A stretch of 64,000 nucleotides of DNA from Codonopsis lanceolata (GCA_013146195.2 CM028379.1:92299401-92363400); one strand, 5' to 3'; shown: positions 35,873-48,188, counted from the first letter of the stretch. Numbers and translations: made by a program. The notes: generated from the letters alone by a model not told the origin.

Positions 35873-36305
35873 AATAAATATATAAATATGAATTGTACAA
35901 CAACCGACTAATACCTTTGCCTTCTTAATTTTTGTAAAAAAATTAAAAACAAACACAAAATTATGAGACATATCTTGATGCACAAAATTTAATAATTTTT
36001 AGAACTCTGTAAAGAGCACAAAATTATGAGATGAAATATTGATTCACGGAAAATCAATTCGTCAATATTCCATTCGGGATAATAAGTTTGAACTAAGATC
36101 AAATTTTTTTGTTGTTTAGCTGACTTGTAAATTGTTTTGACCAATCACTTTTTAAAGCAGGGGAGCTGCTGCCTATGTCTAGGTTCTTGAAAAGTAACTT
36201 CCATGTGAATGCTCCTTCTGTAAAAGAAAAAGAAACTTTTCATTGGAGCCGTTTTATAGGTTGGATTCAAAACCGGATAGGATTGATAAGTTAAATTTAT
36301 GGGTA
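35867..36305. other. intergenic, nothing recognised
   Basis: AT-rich single-copy-looking DNA between the AT run and copia 3. No gene, repeat end or MITE was identified. Confidence 0.4.
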
Positions 36306-36310
36306 TTTGG

Positions 36311-36529
36311 TGTAGAAATTAATAAAATTTAAAAATAACAGTATAATTTTTTCATTAATTGAATTATTTATTTATAGGGATAGTTACAATTAGAGTTACA
36401 CTTGAAGTATGGTACAAGAAACCTATAAAAGGAAGTTAACATAATAAATAAAGAACTATACAAGGTAATTACTACTAATTACTAATTACAAATAACCAAT
36501 AATAATAATAAATATATTATTCTTTAATA
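36311..36529 (-). repeat. 3' LTR of copia 3
   Basis: 219 bp, matched to 40565-40785 with many substitutions, so clearly older than copia 2. Confidence 0.85.
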
Positions 36530-39500
36530 TGCCCCCTCAAGATGTACTGTCTGAGAGGAGAAATCAATCTTGTGAAGTAATTGATGAAACCGCTGGCGAG
36601 CAAGAGGCTTGGTCAAGAAATCGGCCAATTGATCGGCCGAGGAGACATGGCAAACTCGTAGAAGCCAATCTTCAATTTGTTGTCGAATGAAATGAAAGTT
36701 CAGGGCCACATACTTCATGCGAGTATGAAAAACCGGGTTCGAGCAGAGACTCGTGGCGCCTACATTGTCACAGTAAATGACTGGTTGAGTCAAGGAGGTG
36801 AGACCGAGTTCGCCAAGAAAAGACACAATCCACCTGACCTCAGCCGCAATGGCAGCCATTGCCCGGTATTCAGCTTCAGTCGAGTAGTAAGCTAGATTGC
36901 GTTGTTTCTTGGAGTTCCAAGAGATCCGATTGCTTCAAAGATAGACAATGTAGGCACTGGTGGATGTGTAGTCATCCTTGTTGCTAGCCCAGTCCGCATC
37001 AATAAAGGCATAAGAGCAGGAGGAGACTCGCAATGAAGGAGAATGCCCGCATTAATAGAGCCACAAAGATATCGAAGAACTCGCTTGACCGCATTCCAGT
37101 GCTTAGTGGTCGGCCTATGCATGAACTGAGAGAATTTGTTGACAGCGAAGGCAACATCAAGCCGAGTAAGAGACAAATATTGAAAGCTCCCGACTATTGC
37201 TCGAAATTCTGTCAAATCTGTAAGAGCAGTGCCCGTGTGAAGAGTCAAGGTAGGTGAGGTAGTAAGGGGCGTAGCTACTGGGCGAGCATCGGTCATACCT
37301 GTGCGAGCAAGGAGATCAGCTATGGCCTGACGTCACTTCTCATCCTTTAGAGCCCGAGTGACACATGTTGGTTCACTGTCCACTGCCACTTTAGCCGAAA
37401 GACTCAGTTTGATGATGGGTTTGTAGATATTGTTCTTAGATCGAGTAACTATGGTTGAAGTTCCAAAAGCAGCGGTTAAAGGAACAGGGTCAACGGACAC
37501 GAGCACAGGCACATGCACAGGACCAGGTTCAGAGGGCACAGGAACTTGGTCAGGGGGCATGGTGCAAGTGGGCATAGTGCTATCCTCGGGCATGGAGCTA
37601 GTTGCCGAGGAGGGGTGAGCAGCCAACGAAGGATTAGTAGCGGGAAGTGGTGGGGGTGGGTGAGGCTGGCGTATGGGCAAGCTGAGATCAACCAAATTCT
37701 GATTAGTGTGAGGAGAAACTAGCGTAGAGGCACTGGAGTGAGCAGCCGACGGTGTGTACGAGTGGCTGAGTAGTTCATGAGGGGGTAGCCAAGAGACACT
37801 AGCGTAGGTAACAGGGTGAACAGGGCTGGCGGCTGGGGTGGACATTGGAAAGGTAGACTCGACAAATCGAACATGACGCGAAATGTACAGCTTGGTAGTG
37901 CTCGAATCATAACAGAGATAGGCACTCTGAGTGAGCGAGTAACCAAGGAAGACACACGGAATGGAGCGAGCAGCGAGTTTGTGAGCGGAGTAAGGGTAAC
38001 AGAGACAACCAAAGGCCCGAAGTTTGGAGTAGTTGGGCGGAGGGCCAAAAATTTTATGGTATAGAGACTGGTGAGCAAAAGTGGGTGTTGGTAGCCGATT
38101 TATGAGGTAGGCCGTGGTTTGGAAGGCGAACGACCAAAAAGGCAGTAGAAGAGATGCACGAGAGAGAAGGGAGAGACCAGTTTCGATAATGTGGCGATGG
38201 CGACGTTCTGAGAACCCATTATGTTCCGGGGTGAGGTATGGTGAGAGATGCCATGGGCTGACAGGTAGGCCGTAGGCGGCCAAGCCAGAATCCCGGGCAA
38301 GCCCCATATACTCGCCTCTATTGTCCAAGTAAAGAGTAACAATGGTTGTTTTAAAATAGTTTTCCACCAAGGCTTTAAACTTGGGAAAGATCGTGGCAAC
38401 CTTAGATTTGAGTCTAAGCGGGTAAAGCCAAATGTAATAGGTATAGTGATTAACAAAGATCGCATAGTATTTGAACCCATCAATAGAGGGAAGGGGAGAG
38501 ATCCAAATATAAGTATAAACAGTTTGAAGAGGGAGAGTAGACACAATAGTATTTTAATGAAAAGGAAGTTTATGACTTTTATTAGAAAGACAATCATTAG
38601 AATGAATATGATTGCGAATAGTGTCTAATGCTAAACCTAGGCTATAGAGTATCTGACTTTGGACGGAGCCAGATTGATGGCCAAGGCGATGATGTCAATC
38701 TTTGTGAGAGATTTTGGAACTGACACAAGTAGAGGGGCGAGGAGAGGGAGTTGTGGTCGGTCATTCATACACACCATCCTTAGACTGTCCGGTCAGCAGT
38801 ATTCTCCCTGTCACTAGATCCTTCACATGAAAAGAAGATGGTTAGAACTCAATAGACATGTTATTGGATATGCAGAATTGAGATATGGATATGATATTGC
38901 GTTTCATGCTAGGAACAAACAGGACATTTTTTAAAGTAAAGGTGTATGCAGGGGTGGGGAGGATAGAAGAACTAGTTTTGGAGATATGTAGGCCTGTACC
39001 ATCACCAATGACCATGTCATCCGTGCCCGGATAGTTGGAGTGAAGATGGAGGTTGCCAAGATCGTTGGTAACATGGTGAGAAGCTTCACTGTCGAGAAGC
39101 CAGCCCGAAGTCTCGGTGTCTGCTTTGGTCGCAAGGTGTGCCCGTGGGTGTCTTGCATAGTTACTGGCCGAGCTGGAGTCAACATGCAGAGATGTGGTAG
39201 CGACCAATTGAAAGTTGGGGCAGCGAGCAACCATGTGGCCCTATTGGCGACAGCCCTGACACTTACCAAGATAAGGTCGTTGCTGGCGGGGAGCAGAAGC
39301 TGAGGACTGTTGGGAGGGTTACCGAGGTTGAGTAGGAGCTGCCGGAGCTTGCGAGGAATGCCGAGCATGCAAGCTGTGTATCCTCGAGATAGCAACACTG
39401 GCAGAGACAGGATGCGAGAAGGACGCGGGCTGTGATTGCTTCAGAAGTAGTTCTCGATTGATGAGTTTTTCATGGAACTCATCAAATGATATGGGAGTGT

Positions 39501-40565
39501 CCTGACCTTCCACCACATCTACGATGTGACGGTAGTCATCATCCAAACCACCAAGGATGGTCTCAATAAGATCCTCATGGTCAAGCGGTTCGCCCATAGC
39601 CGCGAGTTCATTTGATTGGCTTTTGATTGACTGCATTTAGTCAGAGACCGACTGAGTGCCTTTGGATGCTTGCTTGAGGTAGTCTTAATCTGCTTGATGT
39701 GGCCGCGAGCTGGGCGAGCATAGATGTGAGCCAGAGTTTCTCATGCTTCTCTAGTAGCGGCGGCCTGTTAGTTCATAGGAACCAGGGGAGCAGAGAGGGA
39801 ACCAACAAGGGCGCTGAACAAGAGTTTGTCTTGTTGGATCCTCGATTGATGAGTTTTTCATGAAACTCATCAAATGATATGGAAGTGTCCTGACCTTCCA
39901 CCACATCTACGATATGATGGTAGTCATCATCCAAACCACCAAGGATGGTCTCAATAAGATCCTCGTGGTCAAACGGTTTGCCCATAGCCACGAGTTCATC
40001 TGACTGACTGCATTTAGTCGGAGACCGACTGAGTGCCCTTGGATGTTTGCTTGAGGTAGTCTTAATCTGCTTGATGTGGTCGCGAGTTGGGCGAGCATAG
40101 GTGTGAGCTAGAGTTTCCCATGCTTCTCTAGTAGTGGCTGCCTGTTGGTTCATAGGAACCAGGGAAGCAGAGAGGAAACAAACAAGGGCGCCGAACAAGA
40201 GTTTGTCTTGTTGGATCCAGGGTTGGTTGTGTGGGTTTGGGACAAGAACGTCCTTGGATGATTGAGCATCCTTGGCTAGGACAGTGGGAAGCGGGCATGG
40301 GTGTAAAGCCATCTACAAACTTGTAGAGGTCATAACCAATGAGGGTGGCCTTAACTTGGAGTTTCCAAGCTATGTAGTTTGTGGAGGTGAGTTTGGTGAT
40401 GTTGTGGTAAGAGATGTTGATGAGGTCGAAGGTTTGTGTGGGGTCAAGGGGGTTTTTAATGGTGAGGGAGTAATTTCCGTTAGCCATAGCGGAGGGTGGG
40501 GGGGCGGCGGAAAGGGGGTTTTTAATGGTGAAAGTTTTAGGAGCAAAGCTCTGGTATGATACCAT
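36524..40565 (-). pseudogene. copia 3 gag-pol pseudogene
   Basis: Read right to left. Gag starts at 40565 (IAWKLQVKATLIGYDLYKFV) and contains a ~390-bp tandem duplication. Zinc knuckle CQGCRQ-stop-GHMVARC is near 39255-39215. The protease active site near 39127 reads LLDSEASHH, with Glu where Gly is expected. The integrase (38544-37800) keeps LYLDNRGEYM and YLTPEHNGFSERRHRH. Near 37335 the frame passes from ALKDEK directly to LLARTGMTDARPVATPL, so the RT segment with the YVDD box has been deleted. RNase H follows (STEAEYRAMAA, VIYCDNVGATSL), ending LADFLTKPLARQRFHQLL. Stops and frameshifts near 37330 and 36895 also break it. Confidence 0.85.
39449..40222 (-). repeat. ~390-bp direct duplication inside copia 3 gag
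   Basis: 39449-39839 and 39841-40222 are near-identical, each running from CTCGATTGATGAGTTTTTCA to GTTTGTCTTGTTGGATC. Both copies encode the same gag segment (AMG..DHEDLIETILGGLDDDY). Confidence 0.9.
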
Positions 40566-40785
40566 GTAGAAAACTAATAAAGTTTAGGAATAACGACATA
40601 TCATTTCCATTGATTGAATCACCTATTTATATGGAGAGTTACAATTAGGGTTACACTTAGAGTAGGGTACAAGAAACATATACAAGGAAGGCAACATAAT
40701 AAGAAAAGAACTATACAAAGTAATTACGATTAATTACTAATTACAAATAAACAATAATAATAAAAATATATACTATTCTCTAATA
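40565..40785 (-). repeat. 5' LTR of copia 3
   Basis: 221 bp; followed on the - strand by the primer-binding site. Confidence 0.85.
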
Positions 40786-40790
40786 TTTGG

Positions 40791-41315
40791 TACCAATTAA
40801 GAGGTCTGGATTAATAATTCATGTTATTCGGATAAAACTTTTATCTCATCGCTAATTATATCAAGGTAGAGGATGATATTATTAGCATCCTCATTAAAAA
40901 AACAGACGGTTACAATTTTTAATTCTAAAACTACCTTCGATATATTGTACCATGATTAATAATAAGGGCGCTAATAGTACAGAGATTAATAAGATTGTTT
41001 ATCCATATCCGACTATCCGACAAGCCGATGGTGTGAAGCTAATCAATTCGAAGAGTCGTATAGTTCAACATGTTGAAAAACATTAATAAAATATACTAAA
41101 ATAATCATCCAAAAAAGTAATGTTTATATATTTAATTAAATTTATTAATATAACCTTTTCAACTATTTAGTACCAATATGAATTTGTAATACAAAAATAT
41201 ATTCACTTTGTCCCTTCATCATTCACCTTGGTATTTTTTGCTCGTAAAATAAGTCAGATATTTTATATATTTAACAACAATACTCTTGACAGTTGACATG
41301 TTACTTTTAACGAAT
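40791..41315. other. intergenic, AT-rich, nothing recognised
   Basis: No supported gene or repeat between copia 3 and the duplicated flank. Confidence 0.4.
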
Positions 41316-41730
41316 CAGAATATGCCCACTAAGTAAATATTTAAATAAATTAGGAAGATAATATATATATGTGGTTGGAAGAATGGAGAAGGGTAAGTAA
41401 TTATGAGTGAAAGGCAAAAGTGAAACCAAATATTATAAGGAGATGCTACAACACTGGAAAAGGTAAAGTTGATTTGTATTTACTTCAACTTAATTTTATT
41501 TTCTCGTACAAATAGAAACACACATCACTCACTTGATCAAGGCATCTAAGAATCAACTCCTCAGTGCTAATTACTTACAATAATAAGAATAGTCAAGAAA
41601 TTAAACTTTGTGGCTATATTATTTGCTCTCCAGTGGACTCCTCTATATTTGGTCTACGACTCTATGCAATCATATAACTAGTGATGGACTTCGACCAACT
41701 AAAAAGAGCAACATCCATAAGATATTTTAA
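41316..41730. repeat. local duplication, left block, copy 1
   Basis: Matches 61064-61590: shared ATGCCCACTAA, GGAAGAATGGAGAAGGGT, ATTATGAGTGAAAGGCAAAA, GAGATGCTACAACA and TAACTAGTGATGGAC in the same order and orientation. The second copy carries an extra ~70 bp near 61175-61250. Confidence 0.85.
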
Positions 41731-42286
41731 AAAAAAAAAAAACGACTGAGGATTTAATATTAAGATGGAACATATTTTTTCAAGTTGGTTTATATGGTTC
41801 AGTAGCGAATCCTACAAAATTCTTTGGTAGATTTACAATTATAACTATTACATAAAAATCATAGATATCGATTGCAATTGTCTTTTATGCGTTTTTATAC
41901 TATGAAAACGTTTAAGAGACAAAAGTCTTAAATTATACTAAACAGTACAATTTAAACAAGTAACAATATCTTAAAAACCATTAAACGAAATAAATCCCCA
42001 AACCCAAACATCACAAATTCACAAATAATCACAATTTACAGTTTTGGACTAAAGTAAATCTGTATATTAATATTTATCGAAATTAAACAGCCCTAATTTG
42101 GACTCCGACGGTTGTTTACTTGTTTTCCTAATCAATTCATCCCTTAAATCAACTATTTTAACCTCAAATTAAAAGCTCTGCTTTGAATAAAATATAAAGA
42201 AGATAAAGTTTCAAGTTTACCTCAATGTTTGATTAATTGATAATCTCAATTCTCAAATCTGAATATTTGAATAGCAAATTTGCAAT
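41731..42286. other. intergenic, AT-rich, nothing recognised
   Basis: No gene or known repeat between the duplication block and the hAT-like element. Confidence 0.4.
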
Positions 42287-42294
42287 GCCGTCGT

Positions 42295-43297
42295 TAGTGG
42301 CGGATCCACATGTACCATACCGGTGTACATGGACACCATTGGAAGAAAAAAAAAAGCGAGTAAGTTTGTAGTTTTTGACAATTGGACCCCTCCCAAATTT
42401 TTTATTGGACCATTTCGAGCCCTCCTAAGTCCTAAGTCAACTAATCTGTCACTATCTCACTCGGTCTCTCTCCCATGTCCCCCACCAAGTACCGAGACTC
42501 ATAGTCCCTCTCGTTCGTCATTTTTGAATTCTTCATTTCTCCCACCAACTCTCACCAAATCATGTTCCCTTCCCACTTCCCAGTAAGAGATTAGAGAATG
42601 AAGAGACTAGATAGATGGAGCCAACTACCAACTCAGCAAAGTGCCCAACAACCCAAGCCAAGTCAGTGCCGCCTCCTCCCTTGCTAGTTCCGCCCGCCCG
42701 ACTCCTCACTGCTTGGTACAAATTATATTTTCTTTTATTAGTTGTTCAAATTCTGTTTTTCATATAGCATTAATCATAGTTTCATTTCATTTCATTATAT
42801 ATTTTCAATCTTCCTCAATTAGTCAATTCACAAATCACAAATCACACTCTATTTATCTGAAATTAGGGTTTTTGAATTTGGGGGGGGGGGGTTGTGTTAA
42901 AATATAAAATTATTGATTGATAATTTTGTATAGGATAACAAGTTTTGGTGCATTTGGAACTTTGGTTAAGCTTATATTGATTGGAGAATTTGAGCAATTT
43001 AAAGGTAAAATTTCATTGTTAGAATTATTTGTTGTTTTGTTGGGTTTCTTGATAATTTTTTAAAGCTTATATCCGAAGGTTTTGTGTCTAAAAAGAATAG
43101 TTTAATTAATAGAATTTTTAAATGATTTTCTTATATGTTATTTTGAAAAAGATTTGTTAATGAATGTTAGTGATGATGATGTAATTACACGTTTTCAACG
43201 TATGAAAATGCGTAAATGACAATTGTAATTTCTAGTTTTTTAATGTAATAGTTAAAATTTTGGACATCGGTCAGTATTATTCCTGGATCCACCACTG
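42295..43297. mobile_element. hAT-like non-autonomous element, 1.0 kb
   Basis: Inverted ends TAGTGGCGGATCCA and TGGATCCACCACTG; flanking 8-mers GCCGTCGT (42287-42294) and GCTGTCGC (43298-43305) match at 6/8. No transposase; a short G-run sits at 42881-42890. The interior holds TC-rich, gene-leader-like sequence around 42440-42720. Confidence 0.75.
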
Positions 43298-43305
43298 GCT
43301 GTCGC

Positions 43306-44020
43306 CTTCATAAAGAACGAGAGCATCAACTAGTTATCGGGCCGCTAGTAGCGTTCGCTAGAACGAACTCAAAAGGGGGATGTAGTCTTTGTGATAATAA
43401 GGAAATGTTGGACTTTAAATATTTGTAAATGGTAGGAAAAAGATAGGGACAATTAGTCTGTTAATGAGATAAGTAGCACTTAACAAGCAATCTCCCCAAA
43501 AAGAAATGGGAAGATGGGCTTAGAACTTGAGAACTCTGGCTAGTTCAAGAATATTTATGTGTTTTCTCTTATTGGGAACAACATGGCTTCATTTCCCTGG
43601 AAACATGCCAAGTCCTCAGGGATTTTGACAGGAATGCGGTCGCATATGCTTGGACAAAATGATCGTATTAAGAAGTGGTCACATCACTTTGGTAGAAATC
43701 AGGAGGATGTTTCTATCTTCAGAGTGGTCGCATTCAAGAGAGAAGGTGACCGCATTCAATGGCAAAGTGGTCGCATCACATGGAGTAATGCGGCCGCATT
43801 CGTGCAGCAGAATAGTTTTTGAGTTTCCTTGTTTATTCAGTTTAGCATTTGGTATTGTATCCTTATATATAATTGTAACCGTAGAACGTGTACACGGTTG
43901 GCATTAATAAAATTTCAATAGTCCATTGACCTCAATCTCTCTCTCTCTATATATATATATATTCTCTTTGATTGATCTTGGATTACTTTGTGATTGTTTG
44001 CAAAGTTTTCCGATGTGCAC
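43306..44020 (+). repeat. LTR-retrotransposon 3' fragment (purine tract plus LTR)
   Basis: CAAAAGGGGGA just before 43380 looks like a polypurine tract. The following TGTAGTCTTTGTG.. to ..GATGTGCACA (43380-44020) could be an LTR, with TTAATAAAATTTCAATAG and a CT/TA-rich tail near 43905-43965. It abuts broken copia integrase sequence at ~44027, so it interrupted copia 4. The limits are inferred from ends only. It contains the repeated GTGGTCGCAT words reported in findings. Confidence 0.45.
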
Positions 44021-44026
44021 AATATC

Positions 44027-46493
44027 TTTCAATTCTACCATTTTGTTGGGGAGTTGCAACACAGGAACTATGATGAGCTATACCAAGAGAATCAAAAAGA
44101 GAGAGAGTCATAAATTGGTGAGATATGAACAAACTTGGGATTTGGAATGAAGTAAAAAGGTCCACGTGGTTCTGGATTTATCATCAGCAATTGTCAGAAA
44201 AGAGGTGCAATTGTTATAGGGTTTATGTCTATATGGTCCCCAAATATCACAATGAAGTAAAGCAAACAAAACATCAATATGAGATGAACTATTAGGAAAT
44301 GGTTGTTTTATTTGTCTAGCAAAATGACATACATCACAAGGAGAAATGGAAGAAGAATTATCAAGCTTACATAAATGTTTCAAAAATTTGAGGGGCACAT
44401 GACCTAATCTCAAATGCCACAATGTAATGTCTTTAGCACTACTACTGGAAATTGAACAAGAGGTTTGAGAGTTTTTACATGATAGAGAAGGATTACACTT
44501 TACAAAAACACAGTCATCACTTGAAGTACACAGTTTATAAAGATCATCAACCACTCTACCAGTCCCCTTGATCTGCATGTGATTCTGGTCCCAGAGAATA
44601 CACATGGAGATAGAAAATACAAGGGTGTTCTTATTATAAAGAGTGAGTTTACTTCTTGATAATAGATTGTATTTGAAAGTGGGAACATACAAGATATCAT
44701 TTAAGACAATATGTTTTGTAAGATAAACATTACCTTTGTGAGTATGGCCATTAGGAAGGTATATGGGGAGATCAACCCAAATGGGATTAACAAGAACATC
44801 AAAAAATCCAGTGATATGGTCAGTAGCTCCAGTATCAATTATCAACTCACTGGTTTTATAGCCATGACAGGAAAAACACTTGGGATTAACAAAGGTAGAA
44901 TAGCTCGTAACCTTACCTGTAATATGGGATTCTGGAATTTCCATTGGAGCTCTAAAGAGATGGAAATCAGTGACAACAATCGTTGACATTAGGTTGGAGT
45001 ACTCTTCCTGATATGTTGGAAACACTAACCACCATACCCTTTGTCTTGTTCTTTGGAATCCTGGAAGCATCATGTTTAATCCCATAGAGAGCTTGCCACT
45101 CTTGATAACCATGTAAGAAGAAACATTTTTCTTTGGTGTAAGTATCTCGGTGACAATTATCACACCACATTTTCTTCTTTTGTGCACTTCCTTCAGTGGT
45201 AAACCCTTTCTGCATGTCTCCTCCACTAGTATTACTACCATTCATGTTCTTAAAGGATTTGTAATTGGTATTACTCAACAAGGCTACTGAAATATTCTCT
45301 ATGTTAGTTCCTCCTCCTGAACTTTGTGTTCTTTGACTCTCTTCTTGGGACAATAAGTTTGCAGCCTTAGTTAGACTAGGTAGAAAGGTCAGCAACATAA
45401 TTTGGCCTCTAGTGACAGTAAATGAGTCATTTAAACCCATCAAGAATAGAATTAACATCTACTCATGTTCATAGTCCTTTTACTTTTACTCAACTCCACA
45501 AGTGCAATTGCATGCATATATAGGGAGGATGGCATGACTTAAGAGCTCATCCCACATGGCTCTAATTAAACTTGGAGAAATAAGAGATGCTCAAATTTCC
45601 CTGGTGCAATCAATCAATTTTTTTTCTATTTTGAAACACTTTGGGCAGATTATTGTGGGAGAACCTAGTGATCAACAGTATCCAAATATACTATACTGGA
45701 TTTGATATATGGTGAACCTACATTTAATAACCAAGAAATTGCCATGTGATTGTGATGTAGGACAGGTAGAGGACACGATCCTGACAAAGTTGGAGGGGTC
45801 TAAAGGTAAATCGAAATTGAAGGATGGTAAGTGTAACTTGGGACCAGGACCAAAAAGGTAATAGTAGAAATCAAGTTGTTGAGAAGCTTCCTTCAATCGG
45901 CTATAACTTTTGATCTCGGATGAACTACGGGACCCACCGTAATCAAATCAAAGCTCTCGAGGAGATCTACATGACCCACGAGGTATATCTTGTGACGAGT
46001 TCGATTTAAGCCCAAAAACGCTGTTTAAGTATTGTTACGGGCTTTGGAAGTTTTTCGGGTTTTTCGTCATTTTGTTTGTTTATTCCTTTTAGGGTTTGGA
46101 TTGTTTTAGGGCATATAAATACCCTCTTAAACTTTTGATTAGACTGCTTTTAATAATTAATTGAATTTTCTTATTCTTCTTGCTTCGTGCTTGAGAACCT
46201 TAAGTTGTCATAGGTTTGTTTGATATGAATTTATCGTGGTAAGAATTCCTTTATATTGTTTTGCTGAGTCATATTGCATCTCGCCCATTGACCTAGATGT
46301 TTTGACCTAGCTATGGGTTTTTTGTTGCTACCATTGATCATGCCTAGTTTATTTTTAGCAGAAAGAGCTATAATTACAGACCTTCTCCATTGACCGATGT
46401 CAATAATATCGAAAGGAACTTGTGAATCAAAGCCAGACATGGATGATCGTTTAAATGAAGAAACAATGGGTGTGATGGGTGAAGTTGACGTGA

Positions 46494-46535
<42 letters not shown>

Positions 46536-46608
46536 TCCACAATTTCATCTTCATCTGGTTCACCCAATAGTTATTGACAAGTTTCGTGATCTCCATTATT
46601 GTAGCCAT
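44027..46608 (-). pseudogene. copia 4 gag-protease-integrase pseudogene
   Basis: Gag start near 46608 contains a (TA)n run (46495-46532) read as Tyr-Ile repeats, then GQWRRSVIIALSAKNKLGM. The frame is interrupted by foreign sequence (~45640-46230), resumes with MWDELLSHAILP and LFLMGLNDSF, then a zinc knuckle CDNCHRDTYTKEKC (~45165). Protease ELIIDTGATDHITG is near 44840 and integrase LWHLRLGHVP..CDVCHFARQ near 44430-44330, followed by LLHCDIWGPYRH. A gap removes the second catalytic Asp region; PQQNGRIER is the last recognisable piece at ~44030. Confidence 0.8.
45640..46230 (+). repeat. unclassified insertion in copia 4 gag, LTR-like
   Basis: Sits between two gag segments of copia 4. It shows GGGACCCACCGTAATCAAATC, a TATA-like GGGCATATAAATACCC at ~46110 and a T/C-rich leader after it, an organisation like a gypsy LTR promoter. 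Ends are not resolved. Confidence 0.35.
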
Positions 46609-46719
46609 CGAAATTCTTCAATCCAACACAAAGAACCCTTGATAAGCTTGCTTGATTGACTCCCTAATCAGTAACACTTCAGTGGAAACAAAGGTTATGA
46701 ACTTGCTCTGATACCAAGT

Positions 46720-46968
46720 TGAATTCAACGAGAGAGAATTAGTGAGATTCTGGGAGAGAGAATTCCTCTTGATCATGATTCTTTAGTTACTTCTCAAAAA
46801 CCCCAAAATAAGTGTATATACTTACAACATAAAAGATTCCCTGTTCCTAGCTGTCCAACTCAGTTTGATACAAAATCCACCAAAACTATGGCATAATTAC
46901 ACCCGACACCCCTAAAGTCCTTTCAATACTTTAGGAATTATACACCTGACTCCCTTGTATTCTTAACA
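46720..46968 (-). repeat. 5' LTR of copia 4
   Basis: On the - strand begins TGTTAAGAATACAAGG and ends GTTGAATTCA, two bases before the primer-binding site. 249 bp. Confidence 0.65.
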
Positions 46969-47120
46969 AGACAGTTGGGGAGTGGTAGCGATAGAGATGA
47001 CAAAATGGGAAGAGAGAGAGAGAGAGAGAGAGAGCTTACACATGTTTTGTTCAACAGAGATACAGAAACATTATGCACTACCAAACCCAAAATGGGGATT
47101 CATATACTCGAATTAATTTT

Positions 47121-47986
47121 TGTAACATAAAAATTAAGGATACTTTACCGAATCAAACGAACACCGGAGCCACACCAAATTATAATATGACTTTGAATAA
47201 GTACCCGTCTTTGACTTTGGCAGTAAACTTACAATATACCAAAGTCGAAGACACACTAATGTATCAAACTATATTGCCAATGAATTACCTACAACAAGCA
47301 ATTTATAACAAAACAATATAAACAATAAATTAGTGCTATGAGTATCCTCGGCTCAACGGAGCCTAACTCGAATCTGTCTAGGGCTTATAATGCCTAGGCT
47401 CAGATCCCCACTGCCTATACACAAAGTATAGCAGTCCAACCAAACGAGTTCACAATCGAAGGGACAATGTTTCCAAGGATGTCACTCAACTGTGTATACA
47501 ACCCAGCCTTCCAACAAGAAATCCCACAACCCGAAAACCCCCCCCCCTCACAGAACTCACTATCACTGTAATCTCTAGGCTCACGCACACAAACACATAG
47601 TGTATACCAAGAAGCACGGCTCGGCAGACACGCAGAGAGAGAGAGAGAGAGAGAGAGATAAATAGCCAAAGGAAATTACCTCCTTTGATGATGGACTCAA
47701 CCGGATACTCACATGTACAGAGAGGCGGACAAAAGGGAGTATATATAACCTACCAAGCTACCAATCAGCCCGAAGAAATTGGCAAGGATGCAGGGGCGCA
47801 ACTGACAGAGAGAATAAAAGGAAGGAGCCATAAAACAAGGAAATCAAAGATTCCCCAAAACTAAAAAAACCAATCAGTCAAAAAGTCAAACAGGGAGAGA
47901 ATAAAAGGTAAGTGGGTTATGGGTCTTGGGTTGCTAGTTTGGGTGTAGTAAGTGGGCTGCCCATTTGGGCCAAGCCAAGACTCACA
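47121..47986 (-). repeat. 3' LTR of copia 5
   Basis: 866 bp; holds a (GA) run at 47634-47658 and a C-run near 47540. Differs from the other LTR at many positions, so this is an old insertion. Confidence 0.85.
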
Positions 47987-48188
47987 ATCTCCACCTTTGA
48001 ATAAGTATCAGGACCATCATATTGAACTCATGGACACAAGTGGGGAACATCATAGCCTATCCCGAACTTGATCCAACACAAAGAAGGAACCAAGAACGGG
48101 AGATGGATTTTCACAAAGAAAAACTGTAGAAGGGACATAACTCAGTTTCCAAACATAAAGTAAGGAAACATGGACACGAAACATACAT

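Larger units (their letters stand above)
36311..40785 (-). mobile_element. Ty1-copia element 3, complete ends but RT core deleted
   Basis: LTRs 36311-36529 and 40565-40785 (both TGTAGAAA..TAATA on the + strand) with a perfect TTTGG target duplication (36306-36310 and 40786-40790). On the - strand a primer-binding site resembling TGGTATCATACC follows the right-hand LTR, and a purine tract, complement of TGCCCCCTCAAG, precedes the left-hand one. The interior is only 4.0 kb because the RT core is missing. Confidence 0.9.
44027..46968 (-). mobile_element. Ty1-copia element 4, truncated, decayed
   Basis: On the - strand: 5' LTR (46968-46720), primer-binding site complementary to GCTCTGATACCA (46705-46716), gag, protease and the first part of integrase. 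RT, RNase H and the 3' LTR are absent. It is related to copia 2 by its gag and protease wording (IIALSAKNKLGMING). Confidence 0.8.

Noticed and set aside
37430..38064. + strand frames across copia 3
   Set aside because: They are antisense shadows of the integrase and linker coded on the - strand.
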